Assembly (NCBI GenBank): GCA_016873355.1
Contig: VGXK01000004.1
Span: forward strand, 1-20,832
Length of the DNA stretch: 20,832 bases
Origin: Phycisphaerae bacterium
GTDB taxonomy: Bacteria; Planctomycetota; Phycisphaerae; Phycisphaerales; SM1A02
Direction of reading: 5' to 3'
Under the pieces are notes generated by a model. The model was not told where the DNA came from. It saw only the letters and a program-made list of their open reading frames with translations, and did not search any database. This document shows positions 6,673-13,638 of this stretch, in pieces (positions within the stretch are counted from its first letter, which is position 1; every line of letters begins with the position of its first letter). Position numbers and translations under genes: made by a program.

Positions 6673-7364
6673 CGAAGCGAATCGTGGCGCTCGGCGGCGG
6701 CGGCTTCAGCATGGAGCCGCGGAACACGCTGCTCGACGACTTCATCCTCGGCTTGACCGGTCGCGATCGTCCGCGCGTCTGCTTCCTTCCCACCCCCAGC
6801 GGCGACTCGTCGCAATACATCACGAACTTCTACGGCTCGTTTCCGCCCGCCCGCGCCGTCGCCACGCACCTCCCGCTCTTCACGCGTCGGCCGGGCGAGC
6901 CGCGCGACCTGCTGCTCGACCAGGACGTCATCTACGTCGGCGGCGGGAACACGGCGAACGCGCTGCTCGTGTGGCGCCTGCACGGGATCGACAAGGTGCT
7001 GCGCGAAGCATGGGAGCGAGGCATCGTGCTCTGCGGCGTGAGCGCGGGCATGATCTGCTGGTTCGAGGGGAGCTGCACCGACAGCTTCGGTCCGCTGGCG
7101 GCGCTGCGCGACGGACTCGGATTCCTGCCGGGAAGCGCGTGCCCCCACTACGACGCCGAGATCGATCGCCGCCCGCGCTACCACGAGATGCTCCGCGCGG
7201 GTCTCGCCGGTGGTCATGCCGCCGACGACGGCGCCGCGCTCCATTTCGAGGGCACGACGCTCCGCGAAGCGATCAGCTCGCGGCCGAACGCGAAGGCGTA
7301 TCGCGTCGAACTCGTCGACGGCAAGATCGTCGAGCGCGAGCTGCCGACGCGCTTCCTCGGCTGA
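6669..7364 (+). CDS. Peptidase E-like / cyanophycinase-family serine peptidase (S51)
   Basis: The 231-residue product matches the class-I-glutamine-amidotransferase-like S51 family, which includes aspartyl dipeptidase PepE, cyanophycinase and uncharacterised YgaJ-type proteins. Visible landmarks are the N-terminal strand MTKRIVALGGGGF, the VIYVGGGNTAN loop (about 88-98), and the nucleophile elbow GVSAGMICW with Ser125. The CPHYD segment contains His160, in the position of the catalytic histidine. There is no signal peptide or membrane segment, so it is probably cytoplasmic. Substrate specificity cannot be read from sequence; I see nothing that singles out cyanophycin. Translation is coupled to the kinase by ATGA overlap, an unusual pairing that may mean a shared regulatory task. 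It converges with top6A over a 61-bp gap. Confidence 0.88.
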   Translation: MTKRIVALGGGGFSMEPRNTLLDDFILGLTGRDRPRVCFLPTPSGDSSQYITNFYGSFPPARAVATHLPLFTRRPGEPRDLLLDQDVIYVGGGNTANALLVWRLHGIDKVLREAWERGIVLCGVSAGMICWFEGSCTDSFGPLAALRDGLGFLPGSACPHYDAEIDRRPRYHEMLRAGLAGGHAADDGAALHFEGTTLREAISSRPNAKAYRVELVDGKIVERELPTRFLG

Positions 7365-7378
7365 ACGCATCCGGGCGC

Positions 7379-7395
7379 GGCGCTCGCCGAGCGCC
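7379..7395. terminator. Hairpin between the convergent peptidase and top6A genes
   Basis: GGCGCTC, a 3-nt loop GCC, and GAGCGCC form a perfect 7-bp stem midway in the 61-bp convergent gap. Being symmetrical, it could end transcription from both sides. There is no T-tract on either strand. Confidence 0.45.
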
Positions 7396-7425
7396 TCGCC
7401 GTCGACCGTCGCGGCGCGCGAGCTC

Positions 7426-8556
7426 TCACTCGAGCCAGTCGCGCGCCTTGAGCCGCTCCGGCACGTAGGTCTCGGTGACGTAGGAGATGTCCTTCGTGAT
7501 GAGCGACTCCACTTCCATCTTGAAGCCGTTCGTCAGCAGCAGATCGATCTCCTTCTGCCACCCCTTGTGCCCGGCGAACCACGGATACGCGGCGATCTCC
7601 TTCGCCCGCTTGATGTCGGTGTCCGTGAGCGAGATCTTCACCGCGTCGCTCAGCTTGCACGCCACGAAGTCCTTGGCGCGGATGCCGAGGAAGCGCGCCT
7701 CGGGAATCGCCAGCCGCGAACTCTCGAACGCGAGCGAGATCGATCCCTGCTTGATGACGCTGTAGATGTAGTGCCCCCAGGGATCGCAATCGAGCAGGCA
7801 GATGATGGGCAGCTTGAGCTCGGTGTGCAGGCGCTGCAGCAGGCGCCGGCATCCGCGCGGCGGCTGACCCGCGCCGTGCGTCAGGATGCAGCCGTGCTTC
7901 TCCCAGAATCGATCCTCGTTGAAGCGATTCCAGACCGTGCCCTTCTCCACGTGGAGCACGAACTTCGCGTCGCACTTCCGGAACTCGATCACGTCGGGTT
8001 CGACGATGCTCGGCAGCGCGTAGCCGCCGGAGCCCATGCGCCGGCAGTCGATCTCGTCGCCCTTGTCGACGAGCGTGATGTTGCCCACCATGGAGCCGCG
8101 ATTCTCGGCGAAGACATGCAGCTCCTCGCGCAGCGAACCGAGCGCGACCTCGAGATCCTCGAGGATCGTGTCGGACTCGTCCTGCTCGTCGAAGGTGTTC
8201 TCCTTCGTTCCCGCGACCGTGTGCTTCGCCTTGTAGAAGACGCCTCGCAGGCTCGAGGTCTTCGCGGCATCGATCAGGTCGTTGATCGTGCTCGCGTGCA
8301 GCAGCGTCTGCATGAACTGCCTGGCCTGGTTGAGGTTGAAGAGCTGGCGCTCCTGCGTGGCCGAGCCCATCTCCAGGATGCCGCGCTTCTTGTTCCAGAT
8401 GGTGTTCGAGCGCGCTCGCGTGGGGATCTCGATCGCCGGTTCGCGACCGGAATTCGCGCGCGTGACGACCGCGTCCGCAAGCGAGGAGATCCTGCCCTTC
8501 GTCTTCGCGTCGCGCTCGGGTCTCTTGCCGCCGCTCGTCTTCGTTCGTTTCGCCAT
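7426..8556 (-). CDS. top6A: DNA topoisomerase VI subunit A (Spo11-like cleavage subunit)
   Basis: Subunit A makes the transient double-strand break of type IIB topoisomerases, relaxing and decatenating DNA together with subunit B. In the 376-residue product the winged-helix domain carries Tyr108 in SLRGVFYKAKH, the expected active-site tyrosine. The Toprim domain has Glu204 in LHVEKGTVW and the Asp pair 256/258 in LLDCDPWGHYIYS, which bind magnesium. The length fits archaeal Top6A (about 360-390). The first 45 residues are basic and low complexity. It lies 70 bp downstream of top6B on the same strand, the order commonly seen in archaea, and is almost certainly co-transcribed. The ATG at 8556 has only a weak Shine-Dalgarno. 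Topoisomerase VI is typical of archaea and plants and is sporadic in bacteria, so the pair was probably acquired, though base composition looks like that of its neighbours. Confidence 0.93.
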   Translation of the reverse strand: MAKRTKTSGGKRPERDAKTKGRISSLADAVVTRANSGREPAIEIPTRARSNTIWNKKRGILEMGSATQERQLFNLNQARQFMQTLLHASTINDLIDAAKTSSLRGVFYKAKHTVAGTKENTFDEQDESDTILEDLEVALGSLREELHVFAENRGSMVGNITLVDKGDEIDCRRMGSGGYALPSIVEPDVIEFRKCDAKFVLHVEKGTVWNRFNEDRFWEKHGCILTHGAGQPPRGCRRLLQRLHTELKLPIICLLDCDPWGHYIYSVIKQGSISLAFESSRLAIPEARFLGIRAKDFVACKLSDAVKISLTDTDIKRAKEIAAYPWFAGHKGWQKEIDLLLTNGFKMEVESLITKDISYVTETYVPERLKARDWLE

Positions 8557-8626
8557 GGGTCGTTCGCTGCCTGCCGTTGCTCGGTCCGTCGCACCGAAAT
8601 CGTCCGCGCATCGCGGAATCGCGTGA

Positions 8627-8644
8627 TCAGAAGAGGCTCGCCTG
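8627..8644 (-). other. C-terminal QASLF pentapeptide of Top6B, candidate beta-clamp binding motif
   Basis: The last five codons before the TGA stop (8627-8629) encode Gln-Ala-Ser-Leu-Phe, residues 757-761. The established bacterial beta-clamp motif is QL(S/D)LF, with variants such as QADMF in the replicative polymerase. The peptide lies at the end of a flexible basic tail, the usual placement for such motifs. Function is inferred only. Confidence 0.45.
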
Positions 8645-10912
8645 CTCGTCGGCCGCTCGCTTGAAGCGCCGGAATCCCGGGCTTGCCGACGAACCCGGCG
8701 AGTCGCCTGCCGCCGCGCGCGTCGATGCTCCGGCCCCTCGCGTGCCCGCCTTGCCGCCTCGAGACGGCGGCGACTTCGAGCCCGTCGCCCCGGGCTTCGA
8801 CTTCGACGCCGGAGCGTTCGATCGCGTCCCGCGCCCGGCCGCGCGCGTCCGCGTGGACGGCGCCTCGATCTCCGGCGGCGGCGGCGGCGCCGTCTCGCCG
8901 ACGATGATCACGCCTTCGAGCGCCGACGGATCCTCCTCCTTCTTCACCTTGCCGTCCTCGTCGAGCACCTGGTCGGCGATCGCGGTGCGGCGCTTCGCCT
9001 GCTGCTTCAGCCGCTCGAAGAGCTGCTTCTCGTTCGTGCCGTTGATCGCGTGCACGGCGCGGACGATCTCGCCGATGTAGCGCTCGAAGACGTCGCGGCG
9101 CTCGCCTTCGCGCCGCATGCGCGAACGCTTGCGCAGATACCCGCCGAGCTTGCGCCCGCACTCCATGAGCGCGAGCTTCATCTCCTTGCGGATCTCGTCG
9201 TAGTCGGCGATCGCCTCCTTGCTCTCGCTCGTGAACGGCACCCACACGCTCGCCACGTGCAGCATGATCACGATCGGGCCCACGGGCAGGCTGCCGCGCG
9301 GCTGCTGCAGGTCGTAGTTGCGCCACGACGTTTCGACGACGCCGCGGAAACTGGAACACGCGCTCTGCTGGAAGAGCAGCGGCACCCGGTTCGCGAATCG
9401 GATCACGCGCGCAGGCTCGTCCGCCGGAAGATCCCCTCCGAAGGCGATCGCCGCCTCGATCTGGAACGGGCGGCCGCGATAGATCGCCGGTTCACGGCTC
9501 GATGCGGCGTAGAACTCGGCGCGCACTCCCTTGAGCATGCCGGCGAGCATCTGCCGCACGCCGATCGGCGAGAGACAGTCGGTGGGCGGCGACGGAAAGC
9601 GTGCGTTCTGGAACTCGCGGTAGATCGCTTCCGCGAGCGTGGTGTCGACGGCGGAGATCCGCGTGCGGCTGGTGACGCCCACCACCTTGCAGATCGACGC
9701 GGCGCTCGCGGCGGAAATGCGGCAGAATCGCTCCTGCAGGAACGCGTAGAGCGAGCCCTTCTCCGCGGCTTCGTACTCCTTCAGCATCTGGAGCAGCGTG
9801 CCGAGCTCGATGCCCCTGGGGTGCGGCTGGATCTCGCGCGTCTCGGCGGGAAGTTCGCCCACCGCGCGAGGGAAGATCGTGGCCCCGAGCAACTCGGTCG
9901 TGACGGCCGCGATCCCCGAACCGGCGGCGCCGTCGCGCTCGTCCGCGCCGTCGCCGTCACCCTCGCCGCGCTTCGCCCCCGCCTTCGCCGATCGATCGGC
10001 CTGGGGCGCGTGACCCTCCCCTTCCGCATCGGCCTCGGCGCCGCGCCGGCGCCGCTTCGACGGCAGCTCCTGCTCCAGTTCGAGCTGCTCGTCCTCCGCT
10101 TCGCTCTCGCGCGAGGGCGGCACGAAGACGAACCTCCCGTGCGGATTGGCGATCGCCGTCAGTTCGAGGAACTCGTCGACGCTTCCGCGGCCGCGCTGGT
10201 AGCGACCCTCGAGCTCGATCGACACGCTCGTGCCGGTGGTGAACTCGCCCTCGGCGAAGAGCTCCCCCGCCGCGCCGAGATTCTTGGCCGCCGACGACGA
10301 CGCAAGCAGTCGCGACGGCGGGAAGTCGTCGGTCTCCCGGTCGAGCGTGACCTCCGCGCGATTCGTGCGCGTGTTCATCGCCAGCTCGATGTGGTGCGCC
10401 TTCGCCTTCGCGCCCGGCTTCGTGTGGATCACCATGGGCTGCCCGGTGGTGATGAGGCCATACATGCCGGCGGCGGAGATGCCGATGCCCTGCTGTCCGC
10501 GCGACATCTTGAGTCGATGGAACTTGGAGCCGTAGAGCAGCCGCCCGAAGATGTTCTCCACCTGCTTGCGGACGATGCCGGGACCGTTGTCGACCACCGT
10601 CACGCGGTAGCGGCCGCTCCGCGCGGATGCGGGTCGTCCCGGCTGAAGGTCCTCGATGACCACCGTGATGCTCGGCAGGATGCCCGCCTCCTCGCAGGCA
10701 TCGAGCGAGTTGTCGACCGCCTCCTTGACGGCGGTGAGCAGCGCCTTGCGCGGACTGTCGAAGCCGAGCAGGTGGCGGTTCTTGGCGAAGAACTCGCTGA
10801 CGGAGATCTCGCGCTGCTTCTGGGCGAGATCCTCCGCGCTGGCGCGGCGCTTGGAAGGCTTGGCCGGCTTGCGTTCGGGCATCTCGATCAGCGCCGCATC
10901 CATGCGGCCCAT
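8627..10912 (-). CDS. top6B: DNA topoisomerase VI subunit B (GHKL ATPase subunit)
   Basis: Subunit B is the ATP-driven gate that captures the transported DNA segment and controls cleavage by subunit A. The 761-residue product is much longer than archaeal Top6B (about 530). GHKL motifs are intact: EAVDNSLDACE (64-74), DNGPGI (108-113) and GQQGIGI (139-145). The PHPRGIELGTLL stretch (364-375) marks the start of the H2TH region. The transducer holds VWVPFTSESKEAIA with the conserved lysine (565). Two additions are seen: a charged, disordered-looking insertion (about 267-336) rich in Glu, Asp, Lys, Arg and Gly, and a tail from about 672 rich in Pro, Ser, Lys, Arg and Gly that ends in QASLF. The start at 10912 has GGAGG 5 nt upstream; a second ATG (10903) is possible. 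It is transcribed divergently from ndk. Confidence 0.95.
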   Translation of the reverse strand: MGRMDAALIEMPERKPAKPSKRRASAEDLAQKQREISVSEFFAKNRHLLGFDSPRKALLTAVKEAVDNSLDACEEAGILPSITVVIEDLQPGRPASARSGRYRVTVVDNGPGIVRKQVENIFGRLLYGSKFHRLKMSRGQQGIGISAAGMYGLITTGQPMVIHTKPGAKAKAHHIELAMNTRTNRAEVTLDRETDDFPPSRLLASSSAAKNLGAAGELFAEGEFTTGTSVSIELEGRYQRGRGSVDEFLELTAIANPHGRFVFVPPSRESEAEDEQLELEQELPSKRRRRGAEADAEGEGHAPQADRSAKAGAKRGEGDGDGADERDGAAGSGIAAVTTELLGATIFPRAVGELPAETREIQPHPRGIELGTLLQMLKEYEAAEKGSLYAFLQERFCRISAASAASICKVVGVTSRTRISAVDTTLAEAIYREFQNARFPSPPTDCLSPIGVRQMLAGMLKGVRAEFYAASSREPAIYRGRPFQIEAAIAFGGDLPADEPARVIRFANRVPLLFQQSACSSFRGVVETSWRNYDLQQPRGSLPVGPIVIMLHVASVWVPFTSESKEAIADYDEIRKEMKLALMECGRKLGGYLRKRSRMRREGERRDVFERYIGEIVRAVHAINGTNEKQLFERLKQQAKRRTAIADQVLDEDGKVKKEEDPSALEGVIIVGETAPPPPPEIEAPSTRTRAAGRGTRSNAPASKSKPGATGSKSPPSRGGKAGTRGAGASTRAAAGDSPGSSASPGFRRFKRAADEQASLF

Positions 10913-10994
10913 GGATTCCTCCGTGGTGAACTCGCCGCAAGGTATCCGATCGGCGCTTCCGCCCTTCCGTTCGCAGCATTTCGCGGCTGCGGCG

Positions 10995-11002
10995 GCTATT
11001 CT
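10995..11002 (+). promoter_or_regulatory. Candidate ndk -10 box (GCTATTCT)
   Basis: GCTATTCT matches the GCTAYNCT octamer found before rpsO, the carboxylase gene and the CoA-transferase gene. It would start transcription near 11009, giving a leader of about 33 nt with GGAG at 11031-11034. No clear -35 is present. Confidence 0.35.
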
Positions 11003-11041
11003 CTCCGCCCCCGCCGCTCACCCCGAACACGGAGCCAACGC

Positions 11042-11512
11042 ATGGAGACGACGCTCATCATCCTCAAGCCCGACTCGCTCCAGCGAGGTCTGGTGGGGAG
11101 CATCATCACCCGCTTCGAGCAGAAGGGGCTTCAGATCGTCGGCGCCAAGCTCATGCAGATCTCCCCGGAACTCGCGGCGCGCCACTACAAGGACCACCAC
11201 GGAAAGCCGTTTTATGAAGGTCTCGTCCGCTTCATGACGTGCGCACCCGTCATCGTCCTGGCCCTGCGCGGAATCGGGGCGATCACGATCGCGCGAGGCA
11301 TGATGGGCGCCACCTTCGGCAGCAAGGCGGCGCCCGGCACGATCCGCGGCGACTTCGGCGTGAGCAACAGCTTCAACCTGATCCACGGCTCCGACGGACC
11401 CGAGGCGGCGGCACGCGAGCTCGAGCTCTTCTTCGCACGGGGCGAGATCGTGGAGCACGCGCGCGCGATCGAGCCGTGGATCTACGACTGCTCCGGCGGC
11501 AGACCGGAATAG
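11042..11512 (+). CDS. ndk: Nucleoside diphosphate kinase
   Basis: The enzyme moves the gamma-phosphate of ATP to nucleoside diphosphates through a phosphohistidine, balancing NTP and dNTP pools. The 156-residue product has the usual length and motifs: TLIILKPDSLQRGLVG (4-19), then APGTIRGDFG (97-106), and the active site NLIHGSDG with His115. The loop GATFGSKAAPG differs from the more common GxTxPxxAxPG, and SNSFNLIHG is a mild variant, but no key residue is lost. The ATG at 11042 is preceded by GGAG with 7-nt spacing. The gene is divergent from top6B across 129 bp and is separated by 247 bp from the sigma factor gene that follows, so it is probably monocistronic. Confidence 0.97.
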   Translation: METTLIILKPDSLQRGLVGSIITRFEQKGLQIVGAKLMQISPELAARHYKDHHGKPFYEGLVRFMTCAPVIVLALRGIGAITIARGMMGATFGSKAAPGTIRGDFGVSNSFNLIHGSDGPEAAARELELFFARGEIVEHARAIEPWIYDCSGGRPE

Positions 11513-11583
11513 GTCGGCCGCGGCATCGTCGAATACCGGACTTCCGAAGCCCGCGCCTCCAAGTGGCAGGAATCACGGAGCCT

Positions 11584-11598
11584 GCGACCGACGGTCGC
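11584..11598 (+). terminator. Stem-loop downstream of ndk
   Basis: GCGACC, a 3-nt loop, and GGTCGC form a perfect 6-bp stem 71 nt after the ndk stop. No T-tract follows directly; a run of five T appears only about 20 nt later. A weak candidate terminator. Confidence 0.3.
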
Positions 11599-11686
11599 CG
11601 GATCGTGAAACTCGTTGCAGGTTTTTGCGTCCCCGTCTCAACGGCAGCCGAACTGATGCCGTAGTGGCTCGGTAACAGCAATGGAC

Positions 11687-11707
11687 CGGACTGCCTCGCG
11701 CAGACCG
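11687..11707 (+). other. Imperfect hairpin in the leader region of the sigma factor gene
   Basis: CGG-A-CTGC pairs with GCAG-A-CCG around a 5-nt loop, giving 7 bp with one internal A-A mismatch. It lies 52 nt before the chosen ATG. The surrounding 11513-11759 gap is less GC-rich than the coding sequence, and I found no open reading frame with coding character in it. Confidence 0.25.
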
Positions 11708-11759
11708 ATGTCAGTTCAAGGTGTTGCCGGACCCTCGTTGCCACGACGGCAGGTGCTTC

Positions 11760-12794
11760 ATGATTTCGCCGCTCATCACTCCTGATTCGCCCCTTGGCCG
11801 ACTGCGGCGCCGACAGCGCGCCATCGTGGCCCAGCGCGCCGCGGATCGCGCCGAGTCGGCGGGCTTGACGCAGGCGGAGGAGGCGCTGCTTCGGGAGATC
11901 CTCTCGGAGCCGATGGACTACATCGACTCGCCCGAGTTCCGCAAGGCCAACGCCGAGCGCACGATCTACGAGAAGGCGCCCGTCATCGAGCGACCGGACG
12001 TGTCGTGGTACCGACCGCTGCTCGACAGCCTCGTGCCCGGCGATCGCTCGCGCAACCGCTCGGGCCGCAGCGGCGGCTCCGTGCTGCTCACCGGCGCGCA
12101 GGAGCGCGTGCTCTTCCTTCAGTACAACTACGCGCGCTTCCGCATCGCCCGGATCCAGGACCGGCTCGCGGGCTCGCTGCCCGACCTGGCGACCGCGCGG
12201 GAGATCCTGCGCTGGTACCACGTGGCCAAGCGCTACCGCGAGCAGCTCGCCGAGACGAATCTCGCACTCGTGCTCGCCATGGCCAAGCGCACCCGCATGA
12301 GCGAGGTGGACTTCGCCGACCTCATCAGCGAGGGCAACATGGCCCTCATGCGCAGCGTCGACAAGTTCGACTGCGGCCGCGGCTTCAAGTTCAGCACCTA
12401 CGCCTGCCGCGCCATCATCAAGGCGTTCAGCCGGCAGGGAATGAAGCTGAGCAAGTACCGCCAGCGCTTCCCGAGCGAGTTCGACCCGCAGTTCGAGAAG
12501 TCGAACCACCTGGAGACCGTTCGCGCCACCGACGAGAAGGATTCGGCGGCCGAGGTGCGGCACGTGGTCCTGAGCAACCGCTGCGATCTCACCGAGATCG
12601 AGCGGACGGTGATCTTCCACCGCTTCGGCCTCGACCACGATCCGGATCGTCCGGCGCTCACGCTCGACCAGGTGGGCCAGATCATCGGGCTCACCAAGGA
12701 GCGCGTGCGCCAGATCCAGAACAAGGCGCTCGAGAAGATCCGCCTGGCGCTCGAAGAGCTCCGCGCCGATCCGCCCCGGCCGAGTCAGAACTGA
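11760..12794 (+). CDS. Sigma-70 family RNA polymerase sigma factor, divergent
   Basis: This protein directs RNA polymerase to a promoter class. In the 344-residue product, residues 108-135 (LTGAQERVLFLQYNYARFRI and following) look like region 1.2. Region 2 spans about 160-228 with ETNLALVLAMAKR, DLISEGNMALMRSVDKFD and FKFSTYACRAIIKAFSRQ. Region 4 spans about 276-335 with LTEIERTVIFHRFGL and the helix-turn-helix TLDQVGQIIGLTKERVRQIQ. The segment between regions 2 and 4 is only about 45 residues, so region 3 is reduced. The promoter-melting tryptophan pair of region 2.3 (FSTYATWWIRQ in housekeeping factors) is replaced by Cys-Arg-Ala. The N-terminal 105 residues are not a recognised domain. A GTG at 11721 is in frame but lacks a ribosome site, so the ATG at 11760 (AGGTG 4 nt upstream) is preferred. 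No anti-sigma gene is adjacent. Confidence 0.9.
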   Translation: MISPLITPDSPLGRLRRRQRAIVAQRAADRAESAGLTQAEEALLREILSEPMDYIDSPEFRKANAERTIYEKAPVIERPDVSWYRPLLDSLVPGDRSRNRSGRSGGSVLLTGAQERVLFLQYNYARFRIARIQDRLAGSLPDLATAREILRWYHVAKRYREQLAETNLALVLAMAKRTRMSEVDFADLISEGNMALMRSVDKFDCGRGFKFSTYACRAIIKAFSRQGMKLSKYRQRFPSEFDPQFEKSNHLETVRATDEKDSAAEVRHVVLSNRCDLTEIERTVIFHRFGLDHDPDRPALTLDQVGQIIGLTKERVRQIQNKALEKIRLALEELRADPPRPSQN

Positions 12795-12864
12795 TTCGCA
12801 CCCAAGTTCACGCAGGTGACCGCGTCGCGCTCCCGGGCTCGACGCGGCCGCCGTTTTTGGCGCC

Positions 12865-12872
12865 GCTACACT
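12865..12872 (+). promoter_or_regulatory. Candidate CoA-transferase -10 box (GCTACACT), possible leaderless start
   Basis: TACACT (12867-12872) lies 7 nt before the ATG at 12880 and no Shine-Dalgarno sequence is present. Transcription from this -10 would start at or next to the A of the ATG. There is no clear -35. Confidence 0.4.
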
Positions 12873-12879
12873 CGGGCCC

Positions 12880-13587
12880 ATGCCCGTTTCCAAGGTCTTC
12901 TCCAGCGCCGCCCAGGCCATGAAGGGCCAGGTGCGCGACGGCATGACGATCGCCGTCGGCGGCTTCGGCCTCTGCGGCATTCCGGAGCAGCTCATCATGG
13001 CCCTGCGCGACTCGGGGGCGAAGAACCTCGTGTGCGTGAGCAACAACGCGGGCGTGGACGACTGGGGCCTCGGCCTGCTGCTCGCCACCCGCCAGATCCG
13101 CAAGATGGTGTCGAGCTATGTCGGGGAGAACGCCGAGTTCGAGCGGCAGTTCATGAGCGGCGAACTCGAGGTCGAGTTCACGCCGCAGGGAACGCTCGCC
13201 GAGCGCCTTCGCGCCGGCGGCGCGGGCATCGCCGGCTTCTACACGCGCACCGGCGTCGGCACGCCGGTCGCCGCGGGCAAGCCCACCGAGGTGTTCGACG
13301 GCGACACGTTCGTGCTCGAGCGCGGCATCGTGGCGGATCTGGCGCTCGTGAAGGCCTGGAAGGGCGACGAGTTCGGCAACCTCGTCTATCGAAAGACGGC
13401 GCGGAACTTCAATCCCATGGTCGCCACCGCCGGACGCGTGACGATCGCCGAGGTGGAGGAACTCGTGCCGATCGGCAGCATCGAACCGGACGCCGTGCAC
13501 ACGCCGGGCATCTTCGTGCAGCGGATCGTGAAGACGAGGTCCGAGAAGCGCATCGAGCAGCGGACCACGCTGACTCGATCCCGCTGA
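12880..13587 (+). CDS. scoA: 3-oxoacid CoA-transferase subunit A (ScoA type)
   Basis: With a B subunit, this protein moves CoA from succinyl-CoA to acetoacetate or a related 3-oxoacid. The 235-residue product has the family signatures GGFGLCGIPEQLI (27-39), SNNAGVDDWGLGLLL, GFYTRTGVGT and NLVYRKTARNFNPMVATA, and ends with EKRIEQRT as many ScoA proteins do. The catalytic glutamate of these enzymes resides in the B subunit, so this chain alone should be inactive. The B gene normally follows directly, often overlapping, but here 188 non-coding bases and an unrelated exported protein follow, and no B subunit is seen anywhere in the window. The ATG at 12880 lacks a ribosome site and lies 7 nt after a -10-like box. 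The family is certain; the biological partner is unknown. Confidence 0.93.
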   Translation: MPVSKVFSSAAQAMKGQVRDGMTIAVGGFGLCGIPEQLIMALRDSGAKNLVCVSNNAGVDDWGLGLLLATRQIRKMVSSYVGENAEFERQFMSGELEVEFTPQGTLAERLRAGGAGIAGFYTRTGVGTPVAAGKPTEVFDGDTFVLERGIVADLALVKAWKGDEFGNLVYRKTARNFNPMVATAGRVTIAEVEELVPIGSIEPDAVHTPGIFVQRIVKTRSEKRIEQRTTLTRSR

Positions 13588-13638
13588 GCCGAGACACGGC
13601 CGTTGCGCGTACACCGGGATGCTCGTCATGGCGGCGTG

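Noticed and set aside
9050..11512. 820-codon forward frame running antisense through top6B into ndk
   Set aside because: Only the part from 11042 is a real gene (ndk). The upstream part is the Arg/His/Leu-rich complement of top6B.
11513..11759. Possible small RNA or small gene between ndk and the sigma factor
   Set aside because: Two short hairpins are present, but there is no convincing promoter, T-tract or coding start, so I list only the hairpins.
11373..13103. 576-codon minus-strand frame across the sigma factor gene
   Set aside because: It is a shadow of the sigma-70 gene and the CoA-transferase start. It has no recognisable domain.
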